Positions 1-7,830 of a DNA stretch of 8,012 bases are shown here, in pieces. The stretch's first letter is position 1. The number at the start of each line of letters is the position of its first letter. Source of the DNA: Polaromonas sp. YR568. Its GTDB lineage: Bacteria > Pseudomonadota > Gammaproteobacteria > Burkholderiales > Burkholderiaceae. The position numbers and the translations under genes are program-made. The stretch is from the NCBI GenBank assembly GCA_945871335.1, contig CAMBWM010000104.1, positions 1 through 8,012 of the forward strand. Reading direction: 5' to 3'. The notes beneath the pieces were generated by a model that was not told the origin of the DNA, searched no databases, and saw nothing but the letters and a program-made list of their open reading frames with translations.

Positions 1-2574
1 GTGGGGCGCGCACTGCCAGATGCACGCGACGGCCTGAAACCGGTGCACAGGCGCGTGTTGTTTGCCATGCACGAGCTCAATAACGACTGGAACCGGCCTT
101 ACAAGAAGTCGGCCCGTATCGTCGGTGACGTGATCGGCAAGTACCACCCACACGGCGACCAGTCGGTGTACGACGCCATCGTGCGAATGGCGCAAGATTT
201 CTCGCTGCGCCACCTGCTGGTCGACGGCCAGGGTAACTTCGGCTCGGTGGACGGCGACAACGCGGCGGCCATGCGCTACACCGAGATCCGGCTGTCCAAG
301 ATCGCCCAGGAAATGCTGGCCGACATCGACAAAGAAACCGTTGATTTCGGGCCCAACTACGACGGCAGCGAAAAAGAGCCGCTGGTGCTGCCTTCGCGCA
401 TTCCCAACTTGCTGATCAATGGCTCTGGCGGCATTGCCGTGGGCATGGCGACCAACATTCCGCCGCACAACCTGAACGAAGTGGTTGATGCCTGCCTGCA
501 CATGCTGAAAAACCCCGAGGCGAGCATCGAGGACCTGATGGAGATCATCCCAGGCCCGGACTTCCCGACAGGCGGCATTATTTATGGCATCAACGGCGTG
601 CGTGACGGTTACCGCACCGGACGCGGTCGGGTGGTGATGCGCGCCAAATGCCACTTTGAAGACATCGACAAAGGCCAACGCCAGTCGATCATCGTGGACG
701 AGTTGCCCTACCAGGTCAACAAAAAGACGCTGCAAGAGCGCATGGCCGAGCTGGTCCATGAAAAGAAGATCGAAGGCATCAGCCATATTCAGGACGAGAG
801 CGACAAGTCCGGCATGCGCCTGGTCATCGAGCTGAAGCGCGGCGAAGTGCCTGAGGTGGTGCTGAACAACTTGTATAAACAAACGCAGCTTCAAGATAAC
901 TTCGGCATCAACATGGTCGCGCTGGTCAACGGTCAGCCTAAGCTGTGCAACCTGAAAGACCTGATCCAGGTCTTTCTGTCGCACCGCCGCGAGGTGGTGA
1001 CGCGGCGCACTGTGTTCACGCTGCGCAAGGCCCGCGAACGCGGTCATGTGCTCGAGGGCCTGGCGGTGGCGCTGGCCAATATTGACGAGTTCATTGCGAT
1101 CATCCGCAACGCACCTACCCCGCCGGTGGCCAAGGCCGAGCTGATGCTCAAGCCCTGGGACAGCAAACTGGTGCGCGAAATGCTCACCCGCACACGCGCC
1201 GATGGCGGCGTGGTCAACGCCGACGATTACCGGCCTGACGGCCTTGAAAAAGAGTTCGGCATGGGCGGCGACGGCTTGTACCGCCTGTCTGAAACGCAAG
1301 CTCAAGAGATTTTGCAGATGCGCCTGCAACGCCTGACCGGTCTGGAGCAAGACAAGATCGTCGTCGAGTACAAAGAAGTGATGTCCGAGATTGACGACCT
1401 GCTGGACATCCTTTCCAGGCCCGAGCGGGTTGCCACCATCATTGGCGACGAGTTGACCGTCGTTAGAAACGAATTCGGCCAGACCAAGCTGGGTGCGCGC
1501 CGCAGTTTGATCGAACACAGCTCGTTTGACCTGAGCACCGAAGACCTGATCACGCCCACCGACATGGTGGTGACCTTGTCGCACCTGGGCTACATCAAGA
1601 GCCAGCCTTTGAGTGAATACCGTGCGCAAAAACGCGGCGGGCGCGGCAAACAGGCCACCGCGACCAAAGAAGATGATTGGGTGGACCAACTCTTTATTGC
1701 CAACACGCACGACTACATTTTGTGTTTCTCTAACCGCGGCCGACTTTACTGGCTCAAGGTCTGGGAAGTGCCAGCCGGTTCGCGCGGATCGCGCGGCCGT
1801 CCCATCGTCAACATGTTCCCTTTGCAAGAAGGCGAAAAAGTCACGGTCGTGTTGCCGCTGACTGGCACCAACCGCAGCTTTCCGTCGGACCACTACGTTT
1901 TCATGTCGACGTCCATGGGCACTGTCAAGAAGACGCCGCTGGACGACTTCAACAACCCGCGTAAAGCCGGCATCATTGCGGTCGACCTGGACGATGGTGA
2001 CTTTTTGATCGGCGCTGCGCTGACCGACGGCAAGCATGACGTGATGCTGTTCTCAGACGGCGGCAAGGCCGTGCGCTTTGACGAAAACGATGTGCGCCCC
2101 ATGGGCCGAACAGCGCGCGGTGTTCGCGGCATGATGCTCGAAGAAGGCCAGGCCGTGATTGCCATGCTAGTGGCTGAAGACGAGCAGCAAAGCGTGCTGA
2201 CCGCCACGCAAAACGGCTACGGTAAACGCACCTCCATCGACGAGTACACCCGCCACGGCCGCGGCACCAAGGGCATGATCGCTATTCAGCAAAGCGAGCG
2301 CAACGGCAAGGTGGTGGCCGCCACGCTGGTGCACACAGACGACGAAATCATGCTCATCACAGACCGCGGCGTGCTGGTACGCACGCGCGTCAGCGAGATC
2401 CGTGAAATGGGCCGGGCCACGCAAGGTGTGACGCTGATCGGCTTAGACGACGGCTCCAAGCTCAGCGGCTTGCAGCGCATCGTTGAGAACGACGCCAGCC
2501 TGGACGCCACAGACCCGGCTACAGACTCCGAAGGCGACGCAGGAACAGACGGCGCAACAGACACTACCAACTGA
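1..2574 (+). CDS. gyrA: DNA gyrase subunit A, 5'-truncated by the window edge
   Basis: GyrA is the DNA breakage-reunion subunit of gyrase (A2B2), which introduces negative supercoils using ATP hydrolysed by GyrB. The 857 visible residues begin at the equivalent of E. coli Val30, so about 29 N-terminal codons lie upstream and the initial GTG is an internal Val codon. Near the start are [16 protein letters not shown] and HPHGD (winged-helix DNA-binding region). The active-site tyrosine is window Tyr93 (codon 277-279) in [10 protein letters not shown], equivalent to E. coli Tyr122. The breakage-reunion core and coiled coil run to about residue 490. The C-terminal beta-pinwheel follows, with the gyrase-specific GyrA box QKRGGRG at residues 543-549, which separates it from ParC. 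The protein ends in an acidic Asp/Thr-rich tail of about 27 residues. The quinolone-pocket position equivalent to Ser83 is Gln54 and that equivalent to Asp87 is Asp58. serC follows after 37 nt. Identity is essentially certain. Confidence 0.97.
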   Translation: MGRALPDARDGLKPVHRRVLFAMHELNNDWNRPYKKSARIVGDVIGKYHPHGDQSVYDAIVRMAQDFSLRHLLVDGQGNFGSVDGDNAAAMRYTEIRLSKIAQEMLADIDKETVDFGPNYDGSEKEPLVLPSRIPNLLINGSGGIAVGMATNIPPHNLNEVVDACLHMLKNPEASIEDLMEIIPGPDFPTGGIIYGINGVRDGYRTGRGRVVMRAKCHFEDIDKGQRQSIIVDELPYQVNKKTLQERMAELVHEKKIEGISHIQDESDKSGMRLVIELKRGEVPEVVLNNLYKQTQLQDNFGINMVALVNGQPKLCNLKDLIQVFLSHRREVVTRRTVFTLRKARERGHVLEGLAVALANIDEFIAIIRNAPTPPVAKAELMLKPWDSKLVREMLTRTRADGGVVNADDYRPDGLEKEFGMGGDGLYRLSETQAQEILQMRLQRLTGLEQDKIVVEYKEVMSEIDDLLDILSRPERVATIIGDELTVVRNEFGQTKLGARRSLIEHSSFDLSTEDLITPTDMVVTLSHLGYIKSQPLSEYRAQKRGGRGKQATATKEDDWVDQLFIANTHDYILCFSNRGRLYWLKVWEVPAGSRGSRGRPIVNMFPLQEGEKVTVVLPLTGTNRSFPSDHYVFMSTSMGTVKKTPLDDFNNPRKAGIIAVDLDDGDFLIGAALTDGKHDVMLFSDGGKAVRFDENDVRPMGRTARGVRGMMLEEGQAVIAMLVAEDEQQSVLTATQNGYGKRTSIDEYTRHGRGTKGMIAIQQSERNGKVVAATLVHTDDEIMLITDRGVLVRTRVSEIREMGRATQGVTLIGLDDGSKLSGLQRIVENDASLDATDPATDSEGDAGTDGATDTTN

Positions 2575-2576
2575 CC

Positions 2577-2615
2577 ATGCTTGCACAGCACCGCGCCCCG
2601 GCGCTACCGCGATGA
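2577..2615 (+). other. possible 12-codon leader ORF overlapping the serC start
   Basis: An ATG 2 nt after the gyrA stop opens a short frame encoding [12 protein letters not shown]. It stops at TGA 2613-2615, which overlaps the serC ATG at 2612 as ATGA. This geometry would allow ribosomes finishing gyrA to reinitiate, cross the gap and couple into serC, whose own start has no visible Shine-Dalgarno sequence. No Shine-Dalgarno precedes this mini-ORF either, and the peptide has no Phe, Tyr or Ser run that would suggest attenuation. It may be chance. Confidence 0.2.
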
Positions 2616-3703
2616 GCCGGCCTTTCAATTTTTCGGCGGGTCCGGCCGCGCTGCCTGAAGAGGTGTTGGCACTTGCGGCTGCAGAGATGTTGAACTGGCA
2701 CGGCAGCGGCATGAGCGTCATGGAAATGAGCCACCGCGGCAAAGAGTTTGTTTCTATCTATGAAGCGGCCGAAGCCGACTTGCGCGAGTTGCTGACCGTG
2801 CCCGAAGACTTCAAAATTCTCTTCATGCAAGGTGGCGGTATTGCAGAAAACGCTGTCGTGCCGCTCAACCTGTCTCACGGCGAGCGGGCTGACTTTGTGG
2901 TCACCGGAGCCTGGAGCGAGCGCTCTCAAAAAGAAGCGCGCAAGTACTGCGACGTGAATGTGGCCGCCAGCAACGCCGACACCGGCCACACCACCTTGCC
3001 GGACGCGGCCAGCTGGCAGCTCAGCCCCAAAGCGCGCTATGTGCATGTGTGCAGCAATGAAACTGTGCACGGTATTGAAATGCACGAACTGCCCGACCTT
3101 CAAGCGCTGGGAAGCCAGGCACCGTTGGTCGCCGACATCTCCTCGCACATGCTGTCGCGGCCGGTGGACTGGTCGCGCGTGGGCTTGGCGTTTGGCGGCG
3201 CACAAAAAAACGTGGGGCCTGCCGGCGTGACCCTGGTGTTTGTGCGCCAGGACTTGCTGGGCCAGGCCATGGCGTACTGCCCTTCGGCCTTTGACTACAA
3301 GATCGTTGCAGACAACCAGTCGATGTACAACACGCCTCCCACCTACGGCATTTACATCGCTGGCCTAACCTTTCAATGGCTGAAAAAACAAGGCGGCGTG
3401 GCCGCCATCGAGCAGCGCAACATCGCCAAAGCCAAGCTGCTCTATGACTTCATTGACAGCTCTGATTTTTATGTCAGCCGGGTTGCAAAGAACTGCCGCT
3501 CGCGTATGAACATCCCTTTTTTCCTGGCTGACGAATCGCGCAACGACGCCTTTTTAGTGCAAGCCAAAGAGCGCGGCCTGCTGCAACTCAGGGGCCACAA
3601 AACCCTGGGCGGCATGCGCGCCAGTCTGTACAACGCCATGCCGCTGGCCGGCGTTCAAGCGCTGGTGACTCACATGCGAGAATTTGAAAAAGAACATGCC
3701 TGA
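2612..3703 (+). CDS. serC: phosphoserine aminotransferase SerC (PdxF)
   Basis: This PLP-dependent class V (fold type I) aminotransferase converts 3-phosphohydroxypyruvate plus glutamate to 3-phosphoserine in serine synthesis. In gammaproteobacterial-type metabolism it also transaminates the erythronate-derived intermediate of the DXP-dependent PLP pathway. The start at 2612 gives [15 protein letters not shown], the typical SerC N-terminus, and 363 residues, close to the roughly 360 expected. The same frame is open further upstream to an ATG at 2483 inside gyrA, but that adds 43 non-homologous residues and is rejected. Visible motifs are SHRGKEF with Arg42 (substrate phosphate/carboxylate binding), QGGG in the cofactor-binding region, [10 protein letters not shown], the PLP lysine Lys199 in [11 protein letters not shown], and [11 protein letters not shown] with Arg336 near the C-terminus. 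No clear Shine-Dalgarno precedes the ATG, so coupling from upstream translation is plausible. pheA follows after 14 nt. Confidence 0.96.
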   Translation: MSRPFNFSAGPAALPEEVLALAAAEMLNWHGSGMSVMEMSHRGKEFVSIYEAAEADLRELLTVPEDFKILFMQGGGIAENAVVPLNLSHGERADFVVTGAWSERSQKEARKYCDVNVAASNADTGHTTLPDAASWQLSPKARYVHVCSNETVHGIEMHELPDLQALGSQAPLVADISSHMLSRPVDWSRVGLAFGGAQKNVGPAGVTLVFVRQDLLGQAMAYCPSAFDYKIVADNQSMYNTPPTYGIYIAGLTFQWLKKQGGVAAIEQRNIAKAKLLYDFIDSSDFYVSRVAKNCRSRMNIPFFLADESRNDAFLVQAKERGLLQLRGHKTLGGMRASLYNAMPLAGVQALVTHMREFEKEHA

Positions 3704-3717
3704 GCCGGGACAAAACC

Positions 3718-4800
3718 ATGACAACCAAGCTGCCTGAACTGCGCAACCAAATCGACACACTAGACCGTGAGCTGCTAAAGCTGCTCAACCAGCGCGCCCG
3801 CGTTGCTGAAGAAGTCGGTGAACTCAAACGCCGTGAAGGCTCGCCCTTCTTCAGACCCGATCGTGTGGCCGCCGTCATCGAAAAAATCCAACAGGCCAAC
3901 ACCGGTCCGCTTAAAAATGAACACGTGACGGCTATCTGGCGCGAGATCATGTCGGCCTGCTTGGCGCTGGAGACGCCGATGCGCGTGGCCTACCTGGGCC
4001 CGGCCGGGACTTTCAGTGAGCAAGCGGCGTTGCAGTTTTTTGGCGCCAGCATCGAGCACGTGGCCTGCTCAAGCATTGACGAAGTTTTTCGTGCCACCGC
4101 CAGTGGTAGCGCCGGCTACGGTGTGGTGCCGGTCGAAAACTCGACCGAAGGCGTGGTCTCGCGCTCGCTCGATTTGTTCCTCAACTCACCCTTGCACATT
4201 GTGGGCGAAACAAGTTTGATGGTGCGCCACAACCTGCTGCGTCTTTCAGACTCTCTTGAAGGCATAGAGGCTGTTTACGCGCACCCTCAAGCGCTGGCGC
4301 AGTGCCAGGGCTGGCTGACCACGCACCTGCCCAATGCACAGCGGTGCGCCGCTTCCAGCAATGCCGAAGGCGCTCGTTTGGCCACCACCAACCCTGCCTG
4401 GGCCGGCATTGCCAGCGAGCGCGCCGGAGTGCAATTTGGCTTGCATAACGCGGCCCACGCTATTCAGGACGACGCCTTCAACCGCACGCGCTTTGCCGTG
4501 GTCTGCCTGCCGCAAACACTGTCGTCACCTCCCGCTACCGGCAAAGACTGCATCAGCATGATTGTTTCGGTGCCCAACCGGCCCGGTGCAGTGCATGACA
4601 TTTTGGGACCGCTCAAAACGCACGGCGTTTCCATGACCCGATTCGAATCGCGCCCGGCCCGCTCCGGCCAATGGGAGTACTACTTTTACATCGATCTGCA
4701 AGGCCACACTTCGCAGCCTCATGTGAGCGCTGCGCTGACAGAACTGCAGCAGCTTTGCGCCTTCTTTAAAGTGCTGGGTACCTACCCCGCAGGCGATTAA
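3718..4800 (+). CDS. pheA: bifunctional chorismate mutase/prephenate dehydratase (P-protein)
   Basis: PheA rearranges chorismate to prephenate and then dehydrates and decarboxylates it to phenylpyruvate, the committed branch to phenylalanine. The 360 residues show three modules. Residues 1-87 are an AroQ-type chorismate mutase, with Arg9, Arg26 and Lys37 aligning to E. coli Arg11, Arg28 and Lys39. Residues 88 to about 270 are prephenate dehydratase, opening with RVAYLGPAGTFSEQAA and including VPVENSTEGVV and the catalytic-type NRTRF motif with Thr257. Residues about 278-355 are an ACT regulatory domain with NRPGAVHDIL and ESRP (310-313), the features associated with phenylalanine binding and feedback inhibition. 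At the E. coli Glu52 and Asp48 positions of the mutase I read Val50 and Arg46, which is unusual (see findings). A weak GGGA ribosome-binding motif at 3707-3710 lies 7 nt before the ATG. tyrA follows after 13 nt with no intervening aminotransferase gene. Confidence 0.96.
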   Translation: MTTKLPELRNQIDTLDRELLKLLNQRARVAEEVGELKRREGSPFFRPDRVAAVIEKIQQANTGPLKNEHVTAIWREIMSACLALETPMRVAYLGPAGTFSEQAALQFFGASIEHVACSSIDEVFRATASGSAGYGVVPVENSTEGVVSRSLDLFLNSPLHIVGETSLMVRHNLLRLSDSLEGIEAVYAHPQALAQCQGWLTTHLPNAQRCAASSNAEGARLATTNPAWAGIASERAGVQFGLHNAAHAIQDDAFNRTRFAVVCLPQTLSSPPATGKDCISMIVSVPNRPGAVHDILGPLKTHGVSMTRFESRPARSGQWEYYFYIDLQGHTSQPHVSAALTELQQLCAFFKVLGTYPAGD

Positions 4801-4813
4801 GGCGGGCCCTCAA

Positions 4814-5680
4814 ATGTTCAAGCAACTTGGCCTGATCGGCTGCGGCCTGATGGGCAGCTCTTTTGCCCTGGCACTCCAACGCGCCGGTTTGGTTGAGCGT
4901 GTGACCGGCTTTAGCCCCTCCCCCGCCAGCACGGGTATGGCTCTGCAAATGGGTGTGATTGACAAAGTAGCGCCCTCTGCGGCGCAGGCTGCAGAGGGCG
5001 CTGACCTGGTGCTGCTGGCCGTGCCTGTGAGCGCGACGCAAATTACGCTGCAAGCCATTGCCAAGGTTATCCTCAAAGACACGCTGGTGATGGATGTAGG
5101 GTCCACCAAAGGCGATGTCGTGCTGACCGCCCGGGCTAGCTTGGGCGATCGTTTGCCATGTTTTGTGCCAGCGCATCCGATCTGTGGCAAGGAACTGTCA
5201 GGTGTGCAAAACGCGGAGGCTGGTTTGTACGAAGGCAAAAAAGTGATCCTCACGCCGCTGCCCGAAACCGCCCCTGCCCAGCTCCTGCGGGCGCGCCAGA
5301 TTTGGACTGCCTTGGGATCGCATGTCAGCGAGATGGCTGCTGATGCACACGATGCGGCTTATGCCGCCGTCAGCCACCTGCCGCATTTGCTGGCCTTTGC
5401 CATGATGCACAGCCTGAATGGGCAAACACTGGGCGCAAAGTACCTGACGCTGGCGGGTCCGGGCTTTCGTGACTTTTCGCGCATTGCGGCCAGCGAGCCA
5501 GCGATGTGGCGCGACATCCTATTGACCAACCGCGATGCTTTGCTGGCGCAATCACAGCTTTTTCAGGAAAGCCTGAGAGCCTTTGAGCAACTGATCATCA
5601 ACGGTGATGCGGCGCAACTGCACAGCGCCATTGCGCAGGCCAGTCAAACGCGCGCTGGCTGGCCGCACTCACCTAGTTGA
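4814..5680 (+). CDS. tyrA: prephenate dehydrogenase (TyrA family)
   Basis: TyrA oxidatively decarboxylates prephenate (in some relatives also arogenate) to 4-hydroxyphenylpyruvate with NAD(P)+, the tyrosine branch partner of the adjacent pheA. The 288 residues begin with a Rossmann nucleotide-binding fold, GCGLMG at residues 9-14. Further family motifs are DVGSTKGDV (94-102), PAHPICGKELSG with the presumed catalytic His121, and the helical dimerisation half with AVSHLPHLLAFA. There is no fused chorismate mutase (unlike E. coli TyrA) and no C-terminal ACT domain, so feedback control by an ACT module is not expected. The residue after the second Rossmann strand (GFSPSPAS, Ser34) is not the acidic residue typical of strict NAD-dependent enzymes, so cofactor preference is uncertain. 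A GGCGGG stretch at 4801-4806 may act as a weak ribosome-binding site. Substrate breadth cannot be told from sequence alone. Confidence 0.94.
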   Translation: MFKQLGLIGCGLMGSSFALALQRAGLVERVTGFSPSPASTGMALQMGVIDKVAPSAAQAAEGADLVLLAVPVSATQITLQAIAKVILKDTLVMDVGSTKGDVVLTARASLGDRLPCFVPAHPICGKELSGVQNAEAGLYEGKKVILTPLPETAPAQLLRARQIWTALGSHVSEMAADAHDAAYAAVSHLPHLLAFAMMHSLNGQTLGAKYLTLAGPGFRDFSRIAASEPAMWRDILLTNRDALLAQSQLFQESLRAFEQLIINGDAAQLHSAIAQASQTRAGWPHSPS

Positions 5681-5704
5681 GTGCCTCAAGATTGAAATTG
5701 CCTC

Positions 5705-7687
5705 ATGTTTGATATCGAGTCGCTAGACATTCCGCCGCTGCAAGGCGCAAACGGCACGGTGCATCTGCCGGGCTCCAAAAGCATTTCTAACCGCGTGCTG
5801 CTGCTGGCCGCGTTAAGCCAGGGGCAGACCGTGGTGCATGACTTGCTGGCCTCGGACGACACCGCCGTGATGCTGGCAGCGCTCAAGCAGATGGGCTGCA
5901 GCGTCGAGCAGACCGGGTCAACCGTCGTCATTGACGGGCTGGCAGGCGAGTTGTTGAACCGCCAAGGCAAACTGTTCATGGGCAACGCCGGCACCGCCAT
6001 GCGCCCGCTGACAGCAGCGCTGGCCCTGCTGGGCGGCGACTATGAACTCTCCGGCGTGCCGCGCATGCACGAGCGCCCCATCGGGGACCTGGTGGATGCG
6101 TTGCGCCAGCTCGGCTGCCGCATTGACTATCTGGGCAACGACGGCTTTCCGCCGCTGCACCTTCAGCCGGGCAAACTGGCCCTTAGCAAACCGATCGCCA
6201 TTCGCGGTGATGTCTCAAGCCAGTTTCTAACGGCGCTCTTGATGGCATTGCCCTTGGTGGCCAAGCAAGACATACGCATCGAAGTCACTGGCGAGCTCAT
6301 CTCCAAGCCGTACATTGAGATCACGCTTAACTTGCTGGCGCGCTTTGGCATTTTGGTGCGGCGCGAGGGCTGGCAAAGCTTCACCATCCCGGCCGGCTGC
6401 CGATACCAGTCGCCCGGTGAAATTCATGTTGAGGGCGACGCCTCCTCGGCCAGTTATTTTGTGGCTCTGGGCGCCATCGCTACCGGCGCAGATGCTAACG
6501 ACTGCATCGACATCCGGGGGATTGGCTCGGCCTCGATTCAGGGCGACATCCGCTTTGTCGACGCGGCGCAATTGATGGGCGCCAAGGTTGAAAGCAGCCC
6601 CAACGCCATCAAGGTGTCGCGCGGCGCCTGGCCGCTCAAGGCGATTGACCTGGACTGCAACCACATACCCGACGCCGCCATGACGCTGGCCGTGATGGCG
6701 CTCTACGCCGACGGCACCACCACGCTGCGCAACATTGCCAGCTGGCGCGTCAAAGAGACCGACCGCATTGCGGCCATGGCCTGCGAGTTGCGCAAACTTG
6801 GGGCTGTCGTTGAAGAAGGTGCCGACTTCATTCGCGTCACGCCGCCGGCGCAGTGGCACCGCGCCGCCATTCACACCTACGACGACCACCGCGTGGCCAT
6901 GTGTTTTTCGCTGGCGGCTTTCAACCCGGCCGGCCAGCCGGTGCGCATCTTGGACCCGAAGTGCGTCGCCAAGACATTTCCAGACTATTTTGAAACCCTG
7001 TTTTCTCTCACTCGCGCTCGCATTTCCGACATTCCGGTGATTTGTATCGACGGGCCGACGGCCTCCGGCAAGGGCACACTGGCCTCACGCACGGCCTCGC
7101 AACTGGGCTACCACTATCTGGACTCGGGCGCGCTCTACCGTCTGACGGCTTATGCGGCGGGCCGGGCCGGCGTGGCGCTGGACGATGCGGCCGGCGTGGC
7201 GGCGGTTGCCGCAGCCCTGCCCGTGCGCTTTGAGGGCGACAAAGTGCTGCTGGCCGGCGTGGATGTGTCAGACGCCCTGCGCACCGAAAGCGCCGGCATG
7301 GCCGCCTCGCAGGTTTCTGTGCATGCGCCCGTGCGCGCAGCCCTGCTGGCGCTGCAGCGCGGCTTCAGGCAACTGCCCGGCCTGGTCACCGACGGCCGCG
7401 ACATGGGCACGGTCATCTTCCCGGCTGCCACGCTCAAGGTCTTTTTGACGGCCAGCGCCCGCTGCCGCGCCGAGCGCAGGCATAAGCAATTGATTTCAAA
7501 GGGTATTTCGGCTACACTGGTCGACATTGAGAAGGACTTGGAAGCGCGCGATTTGCGAGACTCATCTCGCCAAAGCGCACCTCTGAAACCCGCTCAAGAC
7601 GCCAAACTGCTGGACAATTCCGAGCAATCGATTGAGCAATCAATCGGCATCGTTGTTGACTGGTGGCGAGGCAACAGGCCCCTTTAA
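5705..7687 (+). CDS. aroA/cmk: fused EPSP synthase / cytidylate kinase (AroA-Cmk)
   Basis: One 660-residue frame holds two complete enzymes. Residues 1 to about 433 are class I EPSP synthase, which joins shikimate-3-phosphate and phosphoenolpyruvate, the penultimate step to chorismate. Motifs are [10 protein letters not shown] (21-30), GNAGTAMRP with Gly96 and Pro101 as in glyphosate-sensitive enzymes, NHIPDAAM with Asp323 (E. coli Asp313), RVKETDR with Glu351 (Glu341), YDDHRVAM with Arg396 and [13 protein letters not shown] with Lys423. A link of only about ten residues ([10 protein letters not shown]) leads to CMP/dCMP kinase, about residues 442-660: Walker [10 protein letters not shown] (450-458), [15 protein letters not shown] (563-569) and an Arg-rich lid [12 protein letters not shown]. 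No stop, ATG or Shine-Dalgarno lies at the junction, so a single polypeptide is expected. From memory, the same fusion is annotated in other Burkholderiales. The start at 5705 matches the family N-terminus but has no good Shine-Dalgarno, which suggests coupling to tyrA 24 nt upstream. Confidence 0.97.
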   Translation: MFDIESLDIPPLQGANGTVHLPGSKSISNRVLLLAALSQGQTVVHDLLASDDTAVMLAALKQMGCSVEQTGSTVVIDGLAGELLNRQGKLFMGNAGTAMRPLTAALALLGGDYELSGVPRMHERPIGDLVDALRQLGCRIDYLGNDGFPPLHLQPGKLALSKPIAIRGDVSSQFLTALLMALPLVAKQDIRIEVTGELISKPYIEITLNLLARFGILVRREGWQSFTIPAGCRYQSPGEIHVEGDASSASYFVALGAIATGADANDCIDIRGIGSASIQGDIRFVDAAQLMGAKVESSPNAIKVSRGAWPLKAIDLDCNHIPDAAMTLAVMALYADGTTTLRNIASWRVKETDRIAAMACELRKLGAVVEEGADFIRVTPPAQWHRAAIHTYDDHRVAMCFSLAAFNPAGQPVRILDPKCVAKTFPDYFETLFSLTRARISDIPVICIDGPTASGKGTLASRTASQLGYHYLDSGALYRLTAYAAGRAGVALDDAAGVAAVAAALPVRFEGDKVLLAGVDVSDALRTESAGMAASQVSVHAPVRAALLALQRGFRQLPGLVTDGRDMGTVIFPAATLKVFLTASARCRAERRHKQLISKGISATLVDIEKDLEARDLRDSSRQSAPLKPAQDAKLLDNSEQSIEQSIGIVVDWWRGNRPL

Positions 7688-7751
7688 AGCCACGCGCCTT
7701 TTCAATCTGGCGCCGCCTCAAAGGGTTCACAACTTAACCCGTGGCTCTTAA
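7684..7751 (+). repeat. inverted repeat forming a long-range stem before rpsA
   Basis: AGCCACG at 7688-7694 is exactly complementary to CGTGGCT at 7740-7746. Allowing one bulged C (7747), pairing extends through the flanking TTAA on each side (7684-7687 with 7748-7751), giving 11 base pairs. The left arm overlaps the aroA/cmk stop codon. The 45-nt interior can form a smaller CGCC/GGCG hairpin (7695-7698 with 7709-7712). There is no downstream T-run, so a terminator role is unlikely; an mRNA structural or processing element is possible. Confidence 0.35.
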
Positions 7752-7807
7752 CAAGCCGCACCAAACCGCCGCAGTCAGCTCTAAAAACGATAGCAATTGT
7801 GCTGTCG

Positions 7808-7818
7808 GAACACTGTTC
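7808..7818. repeat. short dyad GAACACTGTTC before the rpsA ribosome-binding site
   Basis: Five-base perfect arms (GAACA/TGTTC) flank one central base, ending 8 nt before the AGGA ribosome-binding motif. As DNA it resembles a generic operator-type palindrome; as RNA it would give a 4-bp stem with a 3-nt loop. No specific regulator can be named, and the length is compatible with chance. Confidence 0.2.
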
Positions 7819-7826
7819 TGGGGATT

Positions 7827-7830
7827 AGGA
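7827..7830 (+). promoter_or_regulatory. ribosome-binding site of rpsA
   Basis: AGGA lies 6 nt before the rpsA ATG, inside a purine-rich GGGGATTAGGAAA context. It is the clearest Shine-Dalgarno sequence in the window and fixes the rpsA start at 7837. The biosynthetic genes upstream have weak or no such sites. Confidence 0.75.

Noticed and set aside
1..3. GTG at the first base as a gyrA start codon
   Set aside because: The residue aligns with E. coli GyrA Val30, inside the conserved VGRALPD motif, so the true start is upstream of the window.
2483..2611. Upstream extension of serC to an ATG inside gyrA
   Set aside because: The 43 added residues are an out-of-frame reading of the gyrA tail and do not resemble Ser[16 protein letters not shown] at 2612 is the family N-terminus.
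2564..3205. 213-codon open frame on the minus strand opposite serC
   Set aside because: It mirrors the codon bias of serC, its translation resembles no family I know, and it lacks a plausible ribosome-binding site. A typical antisense shadow in GC-rich DNA.
3204..3211. A-AAA-AAC slippery-like heptamer at the PLP lysine codon of serC
   Set aside because: The A-run is dictated by the conserved Gln-Lys-Asn motif. The -1 frame ends after about 30 codons and no stimulatory structure is evident, so programmed frameshifting is not supported.
6227..6889. 220-codon open frame on the minus strand opposite the AroA domain
   Set aside because: The opposite strand encodes clear EPSP synthase motifs throughout; this translation is Gly/Ala/Val/Arg-rich without recognisable motifs and is a shadow.
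7022..7039. Internal start giving a separate Cmk polypeptide
   Set aside because: Only ATT codons and a GTG (7037) lie near the domain boundary, and no Shine-Dalgarno precedes them; a single fused product is simpler.
7684..7751. Intrinsic terminator after aroA/cmk
   Set aside because: The stem has a 45-nt loop and no T-run after its right arm, so it does not fit a Rho-independent terminator.
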